DNA of 64,000 bases from Candidatus Woodwardiibium gallinarum. Lineage in GTDB: Bacteria > Bacillota > Clostridia > Oscillospirales > CAG-382. Under the pieces are notes generated by a model. The model made no database searches, was not told the origin of the DNA, and was given only the letters and a program-made list of their open reading frames with translations. Positions 38,581 to 47,475 of the stretch are shown one piece after another; the stretch's first letter is position 1, and every line of letters starts with the position of its first letter. Where the stretch lies: positions 55,829 to 119,828 of the forward strand of contig CAJFRY010000002.1 in NCBI GenBank assembly GCA_904419545.1, read 5' to 3'. Both the position numbers and the translations under genes were made by a program.

Positions 38581-38973
38581 TTAATGACAGCCGGCGCAGT
38601 GACCGCAATCGCCGCCGCAGCTATGCTCTTCCTCGGGGATCACGAAGCTTTGCAGCACCCGGTTGATTTCGCCGAAAAGCGCGTTGACCCCGTCCTCGGC
38701 GGCGACATAACGCTTCATTACGGCGTTTTCGGTGATCTCTTCATAAAGCGCGTCCATCCGCATCCGGATCTGGTCCAGCAGCAGCGTGTCCTTTTCATCC
38801 TTGGCGCTCTCCTGCTCATACACCATGCGCTGCACGTTGTATTCGGCCACCTTTTCACTGATGGCGCGGTCGGAAGCATAAGCGTCGCGCGCGGCGAGGT
38901 ATTCCTTCACCTGCCCGCTCTCACGCAGTTCTTCGCCCAAGTCGTTTACGAGGCTTGTCATTTTGTCCGTCAT
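38581..38973 (-). CDS. ylbF: YlbF/YmcA family protein
   Basis: Helical protein of 130 residues (LVNDLGEELRESGQVKEYLAARDAY... pattern) that in Bacillus forms the Y-complex with YmcA and YaaT, affecting RNase Y and Spo0A activation. Its C-terminal tail CGGDCGHCAGCH is cysteine-rich, as in the Y-complex subunits that hold Fe-S clusters. The ATG at 38973 is preferred to the TTG at 38985, which has no spacing to the AAAGG site. Position between miaB and mutS is common in Clostridia. Confidence 0.88.
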   Translation of the reverse strand: MTDKMTSLVNDLGEELRESGQVKEYLAARDAYASDRAISEKVAEYNVQRMVYEQESAKDEKDTLLLDQIRMRMDALYEEITENAVMKRYVAAEDGVNALFGEINRVLQSFVIPEEEHSCGGDCGHCAGCH

Positions 38974-39010
38974 TGTTCCACTCAACCTTTTCTGTTTATT
39001 TTTTCTTATA

Positions 39011-40396
39011 TCATTCCCTTACGACGCCCGAAAGCGCATAGGCCTGTGCGCCGGTGATCTCCACCTGCGCAAAGCTGCCCGGCGCGACCGCGCGGTCGAA
39101 GGTTACAATCTTATTCTGCGAGCATCGGCCCGAATATATACCGTTCTCCTCCCCATCGGAGAGAACGCGCAGCGTTTTCCCGACGTAGGAGGCGTTAATG
39201 GCTGCGGCGCGCTCGTTCTGGAACGCCGAGAGGCGTTCAAACCGCCGGACCTTCTCCTCATGCGGGATCTGACCCTCCATTTTCGCCGCAGCACTGCCGA
39301 CGCGCGGTGAATAGACGAAGGTGTAGAGCATGTCAAATCCCGCGCGCCCGACCAGCTCGACAGTCTGCTCAAAATCAGCCTCCGTTTCGCCCGGGAACCC
39401 GCAGATGACGTCGCTGGTAATGGCCGCGTCGGGCAGGCGCTCACGGATGTACGCGACCTTCTCCAGATATTCCGAGGCGGTATAGCGCCGATTCATCCGC
39501 GCTAAAATGCGGTCGCTGCCCGACTGCACCGGCAAATGGAAGTGGCGAGCCGCCTTATCGCTTTCGCGCATCGCTTCGACGAGGTCCCCGGACGCGTCCT
39601 TCGGATGGCTGGTCATAAACCGCAACCAGAAATCGCCAGGCAATTCCAGAATCTTCCGCATCAGCCCGGGGAAGTCCGTGTCACCCGCGTAGGAGTTGAC
39701 GTTCTGACCCAGCAGCGTGATGTCATGGCAGCCGCTTTCGATCAGTTCGCGCGCCTCGCGCAGGATCGTTTCCGTATCGCGGCTGCGCTCTCGCCCGCGG
39801 ACGAAAGGCACCACGCAATAGGTACAGAAGTTGTTGCAGCCGTACATCACCGGCAGCCACGCGCGGTAGGCGCTCGTACGGCGTACCGGCATTCCCTCGC
39901 TGATGACGCCGAAATCCCCGCCCGGCTGCGACGCGGTCACGGCGAAGCGCTTCTTCTCGCGCTTGGCGCGGAGCAGAAGCTCGGGCAGCAGATGCAGCCT
40001 GTCCGTCCCGAACAGGAAATCCACATAGGGATAGCTTGCAAAGAGCTGCGCGCGGCGGTGCTCCTGCTCGACCATGCAGCCGCAGACGGCGACGAGCAGG
40101 TCGGGCCTGTCCGCTTTGAGCTTTTTAAGCTGACCGGCGCCCGAGAGCGCGCGCAGCTCGGCGTGCTCGCGTATGGCGCAGGTGTTGATGATGACCAAAT
40201 CGGCCTGTGCGGCTTCGCCGACCGGCGTATAGCCGCACAGCCCGCAGATGCCCAGCAGCTTCTCGCTGTCCGCTTCGTTCTGCTGGCAGCCGAAGGTCCT
40301 GATCCAAACCCGCCCGCCGCCGGACGCCTTCAGCTCGGCCGCGATGGCCTTCTGCCGCTCGATTTCGGCGGCAGGCACAAATACGTTTTCTTTCAT
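39011..40396 (-). CDS. miaB: tRNA-2-methylthio-N6-isopentenyladenosine synthase MiaB
   Basis: Radical-SAM methylthiotransferase acting on tRNA A37. The N-terminal UPF0004 domain has its three cysteines (TFGCQQNEAD, INTCAIREHA, VCGCM), the radical-SAM motif is CNNFCTYCVVPFVRGRE, and a C-terminal TRAM domain (VLSDGEENGIYSGRCSQNKIV) ends the protein. 461 residues. Its ATG directly follows the stop of the NlpC/P60 gene. Confidence 0.96.
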   Translation of the reverse strand: MKENVFVPAAEIERQKAIAAELKASGGGRVWIRTFGCQQNEADSEKLLGICGLCGYTPVGEAAQADLVIINTCAIREHAELRALSGAGQLKKLKADRPDLLVAVCGCMVEQEHRRAQLFASYPYVDFLFGTDRLHLLPELLLRAKREKKRFAVTASQPGGDFGVISEGMPVRRTSAYRAWLPVMYGCNNFCTYCVVPFVRGRERSRDTETILREARELIESGCHDITLLGQNVNSYAGDTDFPGLMRKILELPGDFWLRFMTSHPKDASGDLVEAMRESDKAARHFHLPVQSGSDRILARMNRRYTASEYLEKVAYIRERLPDAAITSDVICGFPGETEADFEQTVELVGRAGFDMLYTFVYSPRVGSAAAKMEGQIPHEEKVRRFERLSAFQNERAAAINASYVGKTLRVLSDGEENGIYSGRCSQNKIVTFDRAVAPGSFAQVEITGAQAYALSGVVRE

Positions 40397-41170
40397 TCAA
40401 AATACCGTTCCCGTATGTAAAAGATTTTTATGCAGCTCAGGCAGATACAGCTCGTCGTCCGGTTCAATGCTGCCGTATACGACCTTCCCCGCCGACGCCG
40501 ACGCGTGAATGAACCGGCCGCCGCCGGCATAGACGGCGACATGTCCCTTGAAGAACAGCAAATCCCCCGGCTGTGCCTGCGCATAATCAATTTCATGCAG
40601 AATCCCGGACTTTTCCATCACCGCATCGCGATAGAGTGTCAGTCCGCTCATCCGATAGCTCATGAACGCCAGCCCCGAGCAGTCGACCCCCGCATGGGTC
40701 TTGCCGCCCCAGCGGTACTGCGTCCCGAGATAGGACTGCGCGGTACGCACGACGGCTTCCCGCGTCTCCCGCTCGCCCATCGGCACAGGCAGCGGCGCAA
40801 GCGCTTCCTTCCGGATACAGCAGACGGTCTTATCGGGCAGATAGACGAACGCGTATCGCGGCTCTATCTTGGAACAGGCAGCGTCAACCACACTGCCCAT
40901 CGGCAGCGTCATCCGCGGCGCGCGACGGTATTCGGGCGTGTACAGCAGGTCCGCGCAGGGCACGCAGACGACGCGCGACGGCTGCTGCTCACCCGCGCAG
41001 AGGTCCGAGCGGCGCAGATAGCCGCGGTAGCCGTAGTCGGTTTCGATACGGCAGTAATCATCCACGGTATCCAGCACCTCGCAGACGGTACCGAAAAGCA
41101 GTTCGTCGGTCATTTCGCTTTTCGCATCGGGATAGCGGTAGAGGACGGCGGACGGGACGCAAACAATCAT
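40397..41170 (-). CDS. NlpC/P60 endopeptidase with SH3-type domains
   Basis: A cysteine peptidase cleaving the gamma-D-Glu-meso-DAP bond. Two SH3b-like domains (residues about 1-120) precede an NlpC/P60 domain with the catalytic Cys in THAGVDCSGLAFMSYR, the His in LFFKGHVAVYAGGGRFIHA. There is no signal peptide, so it may act in cytosolic recycling of muropeptides like YkfC. The ATG at 41170 has AAGGAG seven bases upstream. The dipeptide epimerase at 46453-47475 would fit the same recycling route, though it is not in the same operon. Confidence 0.88.
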   Translation of the reverse strand: MIVCVPSAVLYRYPDAKSEMTDELLFGTVCEVLDTVDDYCRIETDYGYRGYLRRSDLCAGEQQPSRVVCVPCADLLYTPEYRRAPRMTLPMGSVVDAACSKIEPRYAFVYLPDKTVCCIRKEALAPLPVPMGERETREAVVRTAQSYLGTQYRWGGKTHAGVDCSGLAFMSYRMSGLTLYRDAVMEKSGILHEIDYAQAQPGDLLFFKGHVAVYAGGGRFIHASASAGKVVYGSIEPDDELYLPELHKNLLHTGTVF

Positions 41171-41283
41171 TTTGCTTTCTCCTTTTTGATTCAATATGAA
41201 TGCAGACGATGATAAAACGCAGGATGCGCGGCTGCCGGAAATCGCAGCGGATACGAACCGCTGTCCGCTGCGGCGCGTTTTTT
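41171..41283. other. Short gap upstream of the M1 repeat copy
   Basis: Nothing recognisable; a GCAGCGG/CCGCTGC-like stem near 41240-41275 is possible. Confidence 0.3.
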
Positions 41284-41461
41284 AAGGCTTCCCCGCATAA
41301 ATCTGAAGGCGCAATTGAGCCGTCAGATTTTTCATCGGTCCAAACAAAAATACACACGTATAGTGAATCCTGTTACGAAATATTTTTGTGACGAATGACG
41401 GAAATGCTGCAGGCAGGCGTGCCCTCAAGGCTCCAGCCGTAAATTGTGCGGGGAAGCCTTT
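41284..41461. repeat. MITE-like element, family M1, copy 2
   Basis: About 178 bp with good terminal inverted repeats: AAGGCTTCCCCGCATAAAT at the left end and the complement of AAGGCTTCCCCGCACAATT at the right (17 of 19 positions identical). No open frame inside. Homologous to 6118-6290 across its length, with a decayed relative near 18845-18905. Confidence 0.8.
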
Positions 41462-41906
41462 ACGCCCCCTTCAGCCGGCATGCCTGATTGCGAAAACACG
41501 GAACGTTTTTGCGAAAAATTTTTCAATTTCTGTCCGTATTGCCGCAGCAAAGCCGCAAAAAATATATCATGCGTACCAAATTTGTTTTGATGAAATTTTG
41601 CGTCTGCCGAAACATGATTATAAATCCAATACGATTCCCTGACAAAACGGTTTCAGACCGTTTTGCCAACTGCGGCGATTGCCTCGGGCTGCAAACCCCT
41701 TTGGATGTATAAGAAATAGATATTGTACGGCATATTTCCCCGGGCCAAACCCGGGACGTTATTCGCAAAAGCGGATGACGGCTGAAAATCTTTTCAACAT
41801 TTTCATCAAATACAAGTATAAAACAACAAATATATATAGCGATACATTAAAAAATGAATTTTTTTCAAGCTGTAAACAAAGCCGCAAGCGGAAACACTAA
41901 ACCTTG
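41462..41906. other. AT-rich leader region of the deacetylase gene
   Basis: No gene. The sequence becomes markedly AT-rich from about 41500 on, in contrast to the flanks, and probably contains the deacetylase promoter (TATAAA-like sequences near 41817-41822), but I cannot pick out a clear -35/-10 pair. Confidence 0.4.
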
Positions 41907-41944
41907 GGAGGAGATGATGAAACATCAAAAAAACAACCAAAACC

Positions 41945-43327
41945 GTGATCCTGTCGCTGCTTCTGACGCTCGCTTTCGTATCGAACGCGGCGGCTGCAAC
42001 GGCGCCGGGCTGGTATTTCAAGCCCAACTCCGAGCACAAGCAGCCCGAAGTGTACGGCGGCGAAACGTTCATTGACAAATACGGATGCGTTTATCTCGGC
42101 GACAGCGAGGAAAAGGTGATTTACCTGACCTTTGACGCCGGCTATGAAAACGGCAACGTCGAAAAAACGCTGGACATCCTCAAACGGCAGGAGGTGCCGG
42201 GCACCTTCTTTATCCTGCCCAATCTTGTCAAAACCAACACCGACTTGGTCAAACGGATGAACGAGGAAGGACATCTGGTCGGCAACCATTCTTATTCGCA
42301 CAAGAACATGTCGAATATGCCGTTTGAAGCGTTCGAAAAGGAAATCACCGACCTTGAAGCGCTCTACACCGAATACACCGGATATACGATGAGCAAGCTG
42401 TTCCGCCCGCCGGAGGGCGCGTTCACCGAGCTGACGCTCCAGAACTGCGCGCGGCTGGGACTGACGCCGGTATTCTGGTCCTTCGCTTATGCCGACTGGG
42501 ACAACAACAAGCAGCCCGACCCGCAACAGGCAAAGGAAAAGATCCTTGCCAATGTCCACAACGGGATGGTGATGCTGCTGCACCCGACCTCGGCGACCAA
42601 CGCCGCAATTTTAGAGGACGTCATCGTCACGCTCAAGAACGAAGGCTACCGCTTCGGGCGCGTAGACGAGCTGTGCGTGCCGCAGTCAACCTCGGCGGAG
42701 CTGGATTATTATAAGGAAAAGGGGATGGTCTTTTCCGAAAACCCCAAAAGCGGAAAGGTCGTCGCGCTGACGTTTGACGACGGGCCGCACCCCGAACAGA
42801 CGGCCAAGGTGCTCGACGTGCTGGAGAAATACGGCGCCAAGGGCACCTTCTTCGTCATCGGCAGGAACATTGCCGGCAACGAATCTGTCGTCCGCCGCAT
42901 CATCGACGACGGCCACGAGATCGGCAACCATACCTACACGCACCCGCTGCGCAGCGGAAGCAGCGAAACACTGCTGGAGGAGGCTGCCAAAACGTCCGAG
43001 CTGCTGGAAAGCACCTTTGATTATTCGCCGGTGCTTTTCCGCCCGCCGGGCGGAAACATCAGCGGCTCCATGATAGAAAGCATATGCGAAGCCGGCTATA
43101 AATGTGTGCTGTGGTCGTGGCGGATGGACACGCGCGACTGGGCCTCTCCGCCGGTGGAGAGCGTGGTGCAGACGGTTTTACAGGACGTAAAGTTCGGCGA
43201 TATCGTATTGTTCCACGACAATGTTTACGGGAACAGTCCCACAGCCGAAGCGCTGGAAATCATCCTGCCCGAGCTGATCGACCGGGGCTATTCCTTCGTC
43301 ACCGTTTCCGAACTGATTGCCGGCTGA
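41945..43327 (+). CDS. Polysaccharide deacetylase with two NodB domains
   Basis: Secreted enzyme of at least 460 residues with two NodB homology domains. The first is degenerate: LTFDAGYENGNV, GNHSYSHKNMS and LFRPPEG. The second is complete: LTFDDGPHPEQT, EIGNHTYTHPL, LFRPPGGN and DIVLFHDN. It likely removes acetyl groups from peptidoglycan or spore cortex (PdaA-like). The open frame starts at a GTG (41945) with no ribosome binding site. A strong GGGAGGAG with ATG codons at 41914/41917 lies upstream in another frame; one A fewer in the A7 run at 41925-41931 would give MMKHQKTTKTVILSLLL, a good signal peptide. It overlaps the next gene tail to tail by 40 bp. Confidence 0.88.
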   Translation: MILSLLLTLAFVSNAAAATAPGWYFKPNSEHKQPEVYGGETFIDKYGCVYLGDSEEKVIYLTFDAGYENGNVEKTLDILKRQEVPGTFFILPNLVKTNTDLVKRMNEEGHLVGNHSYSHKNMSNMPFEAFEKEITDLEALYTEYTGYTMSKLFRPPEGAFTELTLQNCARLGLTPVFWSFAYADWDNNKQPDPQQAKEKILANVHNGMVMLLHPTSATNAAILEDVIVTLKNEGYRFGRVDELCVPQSTSAELDYYKEKGMVFSENPKSGKVVALTFDDGPHPEQTAKVLDVLEKYGAKGTFFVIGRNIAGNESVVRRIIDDGHEIGNHTYTHPLRSGSSETLLEEAAKTSELLESTFDYSPVLFRPPGGNISGSMIESICEAGYKCVLWSWRMDTRDWASPPVESVVQTVLQDVKFGDIVLFHDNVYGNSPTAEALEIILPELIDRGYSFVTVSELIAG

Positions 43328-45144
43328 TCGCCGGCCGATGCCTCACCGAGCGCCGGCGAGGCGCCTGTGCCGGCGCAGGCGTCTTTGCCGTTCCGGCGCT
43401 TTTGGACGGCAAAGTATACGATTCCGCTCACGAGCAGCAGCAAAAAGCCGGCGACGGTAACGATAAACGACACGCGCTGCACAGCCGTTCCCTCATACCA
43501 GACCGTAACCGTGCCGGAGGAAACACCCTGTAGGTACACGCGGACGAGATTGTTCTCCCCGTAAGCGACCGGCAGGTCGACTGCGCTGCCGTCCGCAAGC
43601 GTGGCGCGGGCGGAATAGCCTTTATACATAAGCAGCGGCACGTCTATGTACGTATCGACACGATCGTTATCCGCAAAAGCGACGCTTACGCTTCCATGTC
43701 CGCGCTCGGCTGTCAGCGTACCGAGAGAAGAATTGTTCGTCGTCACCCTGTCCCGACGGTTGTACAGAAGCGAACGGTAGGTCGCAGGCTTCATATCCAA
43801 AGAGGGGAGATATTCGCCCGCACCGATGTTATCCTTGTAATTATAGGTAATTTCCGTCCCGTTTGCAGCATAATTGGCATAATTCAGGATCGAGACGCTC
43901 GCCGTTGAAACATACGAAAACAGCGAACAGCAGACGAACAGCGTGCAGAAAACCGCCGAAACGTTTTTCGTAGGCGCCTGCTTGACGAACTGTCCTGCGA
44001 ACAGCGCCATAAAGAAGGTCGCGAACAGCAGAAGCCGCCACGGAAACTGCATGGTCCCGCAAACAGATTGAAAATAGGACCATGGAAACAGCTCGGTCGT
44101 CATCAACAGGAGGAAAACCGAGAAATACAGAAAAACGAACAGGTTTTTCTTTTCGCGGATGCGTGTAATATAGCGGAAAAACGCAGCCAGCATCACGACG
44201 AAGGCCATCCCCAGCCCGTTGGGAATCCAAAAGCCGAAGGCGGCCGTTTTGTAATCGAGCCGCGTGTTGAAATCGAACACCGCCGCCCACCACGGCAGCG
44301 AACGCTGCGTAAGCGTGCCGTAATAGGTCGCGCTTGTCCCGTCGGTGGACAAGAAAGTCGTACTCGCCATCTGCTCAAGCATCGGAAACAGAAAAGAGGC
44401 CGACAGCACCGCGAACGCGAGCACCGAATACCCGATATACAGCAGCCGGCGCGGCTCCCGAATGACGCGGCCGAGGTAGCAGAGGAAGAAAACAGCACAC
44501 AGCAGTACCGCGATGAAGGCCGAAAGCACATGCGAAACGAGCAGGAAGGTCAGCCCCACCGGCAGGCAGAGCCACTTTTTCCGGTCGCCGCAGAGGATAG
44601 TCCACAGTCCGAGAAAGACCAGCGGCACGAACGCGAACGCCGTCATTTCCCCGACGGCCGCCCGCGTGTAGGTATCGATGGCAAAATAGCCCGAAAATCC
44701 GTAGGTCACCGCCGCTGTCAACGCGCTCCGGCTGTCGCCGAACGCCGACCGTGCGCAAAAATATGCGACAAACAAGGTAAGTACGGTGACAAACATGATG
44801 TTGAGCTTGTACGCCGTCACCACGCCCACACCCGCCGTGACCAGCAGCGCCGGGATATACAGCAGCCAATCACCGTAAAACAGGCCGCTCGCGTAGCCGA
44901 CGCCGCCGTAAACCGTGTGGTAGATGCGCGCGGGAATGTTCCCGGCCTCCATTTCGGCCGCAAGTGCGTCGATGCGGTTGAGGTGGAAGAGGATATCATG
45001 CCCTTTGGGCATCGGCACCATCGCCAGCGGAAGGATACAGAGCGCGAGCAGCAGTAGGGCGAGCAGATACGGGTTGCGGTGCCGGTACAAATGCGTCCGC
45101 AGCCGCTCTGCGGCAGACGCCTGCCGTGATACGATCGATTCCAT
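43288..45144 (-). CDS. Large multi-pass membrane protein (YfhO/GT-C-like)
   Basis: 618 residues with about 12 hydrophobic helices (residues 25-430), then a soluble beta-rich domain (about 460-570) and a last helix near the C-terminus. The KGHDILFHLNRIDALAAEM segment after the first helix and the overall plan recall YfhO-type and GT-C membrane proteins that help glycosylate lipoteichoic acid or transfer sugars outside the membrane. The exact function is unknown. AAAGGAC precedes the ATG by seven bases. A 0A-box-like sequence lies 57 bp upstream (45201-45207). Confidence 0.75.
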   Translation of the reverse strand: MESIVSRQASAAERLRTHLYRHRNPYLLALLLLALCILPLAMVPMPKGHDILFHLNRIDALAAEMEAGNIPARIYHTVYGGVGYASGLFYGDWLLYIPALLVTAGVGVVTAYKLNIMFVTVLTLFVAYFCARSAFGDSRSALTAAVTYGFSGYFAIDTYTRAAVGEMTAFAFVPLVFLGLWTILCGDRKKWLCLPVGLTFLLVSHVLSAFIAVLLCAVFFLCYLGRVIREPRRLLYIGYSVLAFAVLSASFLFPMLEQMASTTFLSTDGTSATYYGTLTQRSLPWWAAVFDFNTRLDYKTAAFGFWIPNGLGMAFVVMLAAFFRYITRIREKKNLFVFLYFSVFLLLMTTELFPWSYFQSVCGTMQFPWRLLLFATFFMALFAGQFVKQAPTKNVSAVFCTLFVCCSLFSYVSTASVSILNYANYAANGTEITYNYKDNIGAGEYLPSLDMKPATYRSLLYNRRDRVTTNNSSLGTLTAERGHGSVSVAFADNDRVDTYIDVPLLMYKGYSARATLADGSAVDLPVAYGENNLVRVYLQGVSSGTVTVWYEGTAVQRVSFIVTVAGFLLLLVSGIVYFAVQKRRNGKDACAGTGASPALGEASAGDQPAISSETVTKE

Positions 45145-45200
45145 AATCGGTGTCCTTTCCGCACGGCATTGCCGTGCGTCGTTTGATTTTTTCTCTATTT

Positions 45201-45207
45201 TTCGACA
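45201..45207 (-). promoter_or_regulatory. 0A-box-like site upstream of the membrane protein gene
   Basis: Minus strand TGTCGAA, in the context TTGTCGAAAAA, identical to one of the sites in front of spo0A. About eight such heptamers are expected by chance in 64 kb on both strands, so this single site is weak. Confidence 0.3.
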
Positions 45208-45258
45208 ATGGCATTAAAAGTTGCGCAGCGGACATTCCCGCAGGTCGGATGCTGTATG

Positions 45259-45383
45259 CTGAAACGCAATTCAAACCCGTACAGGAACCTGGCAGAATCC
45301 GTTTGCGCGAGGCTTTGCCGTGCATAGTCAGAATTGTTGGATTATGTAAAGTTTTTTTGCCTTACAGTTTGACTGCGTTTCAG
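45259..45383. repeat. MITE-like element, family M3, copy a
   Basis: 125 bp between CTGAAACGCAATTCAAAC and an inverted GTTTGACTGCGTTTCAG. Shares the internal 'gcatagtcagaa' and 'ttttttgccttac' parts with 61470-61552 and the ends with 52523-52672. Confidence 0.65.
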
Positions 45384-45531
45384 CCGCACAATCGTGCGCT
45401 ATTGAAAGAAAAAGGGGCCATATGGTTCCCTCCAAATCAGCCTCAAGAGGCACAAAGCCGCTGCGACGCAGAAGCAGCCGTCCGGCAGACGGTCCCAATT
45501 TGCGCAGAATCCCTTACAGCGGCAACCGGAT

Positions 45532-46269
45532 TCAGCCGGTCGGCCCTGCAACGACCGCGCGCGGCGCGCCGTAGGCCAGCAGGCCGACCTGGCCGGCAAG
45601 ACGTTTGGCCGTGCTGCGCTCGGTCTGCTCGGTGAGAACAGCCGCGAAAACCGTTTTCCCGTTTTTATCGGCAAACGCGCCCGCATCGTGGAACACGCCT
45701 TCGATATCCCCGCTCTTGCCCATAAAACCCACGTCGCAAAGGATATAGCGCATCAGCCGCTCACGATCCTTCTGCATCGAGAGAAGCTCCCTCGCTTTCG
45801 GGTCGGCACAGAGCCGGCGCAGACAGGCAACGCAGTCGGCGGCAGTGGTCGTGTTGTCCCGCCCCGCCTCGGCCGCCTTGAAATCGAGCATTTTGCGGTT
45901 GACCGCCGTCTGTACCGCGCCGAAGCTGCGGAAAGCGGCGTTGAGAGCCTCAAATCCGCCGAGATAAGCAATAAGCAGATTGGTGGCCGTGTTGTCGCTG
46001 CACGCGAGCATCGCGGCCAGCGCCTCGTAGAGCGTAACCTCGGGCTGCTTAAGTTCGGACAGGATGCTGTTGCCGAGATAAGCTTTCTTCGGCACCTCGA
46101 GCCGGCCGGAAAGCGGAAGCCCGCTGCACAGCGCGGCTTCGGCAATGAACAGCTTGATGAGCGAGGCGCTTTTCCGCACCCTGTTTTCGTTATGCGCAAA
46201 GCGCACCGTCCCGTCCGCTGCGCAGACGAGGACCGATGTGTGTTCGGTGAGATATTTTTCGTCGATCAT
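45532..46269 (-). CDS. Class A beta-lactamase-like serine hydrolase without signal peptide
   Basis: 245 residues. The serine motif SASLIKLF (S-x-x-K), the second motif SDN (LACSDNTATN) and the KSG triad (VGFMGKSGDIEG) are present. The Glu166 region is FKAAEAGRDNTTTAADC. GGGAG lies seven bases before the ATG at 46269, and no signal peptide precedes the domain, so it appears to be intracellular. That is unusual for a beta-lactamase and suggests an esterase or peptidase role on wall fragments or another substrate. The upstream extension to 46410 is unlikely. Confidence 0.82.
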   Translation of the reverse strand: MIDEKYLTEHTSVLVCAADGTVRFAHNENRVRKSASLIKLFIAEAALCSGLPLSGRLEVPKKAYLGNSILSELKQPEVTLYEALAAMLACSDNTATNLLIAYLGGFEALNAAFRSFGAVQTAVNRKMLDFKAAEAGRDNTTTAADCVACLRRLCADPKARELLSMQKDRERLMRYILCDVGFMGKSGDIEGVFHDAGAFADKNGKTVFAAVLTEQTERSTAKRLAGQVGLLAYGAPRAVVAGPTG

Positions 46270-46452
46270 TCCGCACACTCCCAAAATGAGATCATTGGAT
46301 AAAATCCGTCTTGGAGCAACTGCGATGCCGCAGCCGATACGGCTCCGCCGCAGCGCAGCCGCCTTTCGGGGTTCCGAAAAAGGATAGGAAACGGCGAATC
46401 CCCGGCGCATTCCGGCGGCGGGAGACCGCCCCGTCGGAGCAATCGCCGCGAT

Positions 46453-47475
46453 TCAGGACAGGAACCGAATCCGGCAGCCGTCGAACGCCACATCGGAAGC
46501 AAGCGTCTGACCGCAGAGCAGCGGCGCGTCCAGATCCAGCCGCTCGATGCCCGCAGCCGCCGCAAAGTGCGCGGCCGCTGCCGTGCACTCGGCGCCCTCA
46601 AGCATACAGCTCATCACAACGCCGATTCCCGCCGGCGCGCAGTAATCCGCAATTTCGCGCGCACGGCGCAGTCCGCCGCATTTGAACAGCTTGATGCTGA
46701 CCATATCCGCGCTGCCCGTCTCGGCAATCCGCCGGACGGACGCAAGGTCGCGCGCCGATTCGTCGGCCAATACGCGCAGCTCGGTGCCGCGCGTGACCTC
46801 GGCCAGCGCCCGCAGGTCGGCGCAGGGCGTCGGCTGCTCCAGAAAATCGATATTCAAACCGAGCGAAACGCAAAGCCCGGCCGCACGCAGCGCCTGCGCG
46901 GACGTCCAGCCCTGATTCGCGTCCAGCCGCAGACAGGCGTCGGGCGGCAGCGCCGCTTTCAGCTCGCGCAGCGTTTGCAGGTCAGCCTCAATGTCGGTGC
47001 CGAGCTTGATTTTCAATATCGGAAACCCGTTCGCGTATGCGTCTGCGGCCCGCGAAGCCACATCGGACGGCGCGCCCGCGCTGATGGTCAGATCGGTTGT
47101 CAGCTCGTGCGGCCGGCCGCCGAGCAGCGCGCACAGCGGAACCCCGCGCGAAGCGGCCAGCGCACGGTGGACGGCCACATCCAGCGCTGCCTTCGCGCCC
47201 GGGTTGCCGTAAAGCGCCTTCTCGCAGCACTCGGAGACGTCCGCCGTCAGCTCGCGCCCGACCAGCAGCGGTGCAAAAATATGCTCTGCCGCGTAAACGG
47301 CCGACCCGGGCGTGTCGCCGGTGACGGCCGCCGTATCCGGCGCGCCGCAGCAGCCGGAAATCCCCTCGTCGGTCTCGACGGTGATGACCGCCTCGGTCAG
47401 CACGTCCACCCGCCGTGCGGCGGTAACGAAAGGCGCGGGCAGCGGCTGTGACCGCACCGCCGCCGTGATCGCCAT
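46453..47475 (-). CDS. Enolase-superfamily dipeptide epimerase (L-Ala-D/L-Glu epimerase-like)
   Basis: 340 residues with the muconate-lactonizing subgroup pattern: the KIKLG acid/base Lys pair, metal ligands in RLDANQGW, FLEQP and LADES, and the final KLFKCGG Lys. Members epimerise L-Ala-D-Glu released from peptidoglycan. GAGGAGG precedes the ATG at 47475. It follows the hairpin array and lies 183 bp before the beta-lactamase-like gene; both could handle wall peptides. Confidence 0.88.
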   Translation of the reverse strand: MAITAAVRSQPLPAPFVTAARRVDVLTEAVITVETDEGISGCCGAPDTAAVTGDTPGSAVYAAEHIFAPLLVGRELTADVSECCEKALYGNPGAKAALDVAVHRALAASRGVPLCALLGGRPHELTTDLTISAGAPSDVASRAADAYANGFPILKIKLGTDIEADLQTLRELKAALPPDACLRLDANQGWTSAQALRAAGLCVSLGLNIDFLEQPTPCADLRALAEVTRGTELRVLADESARDLASVRRIAETGSADMVSIKLFKCGGLRRAREIADYCAPAGIGVVMSCMLEGAECTAAAAHFAAAAGIERLDLDAPLLCGQTLASDVAFDGCRIRFLS

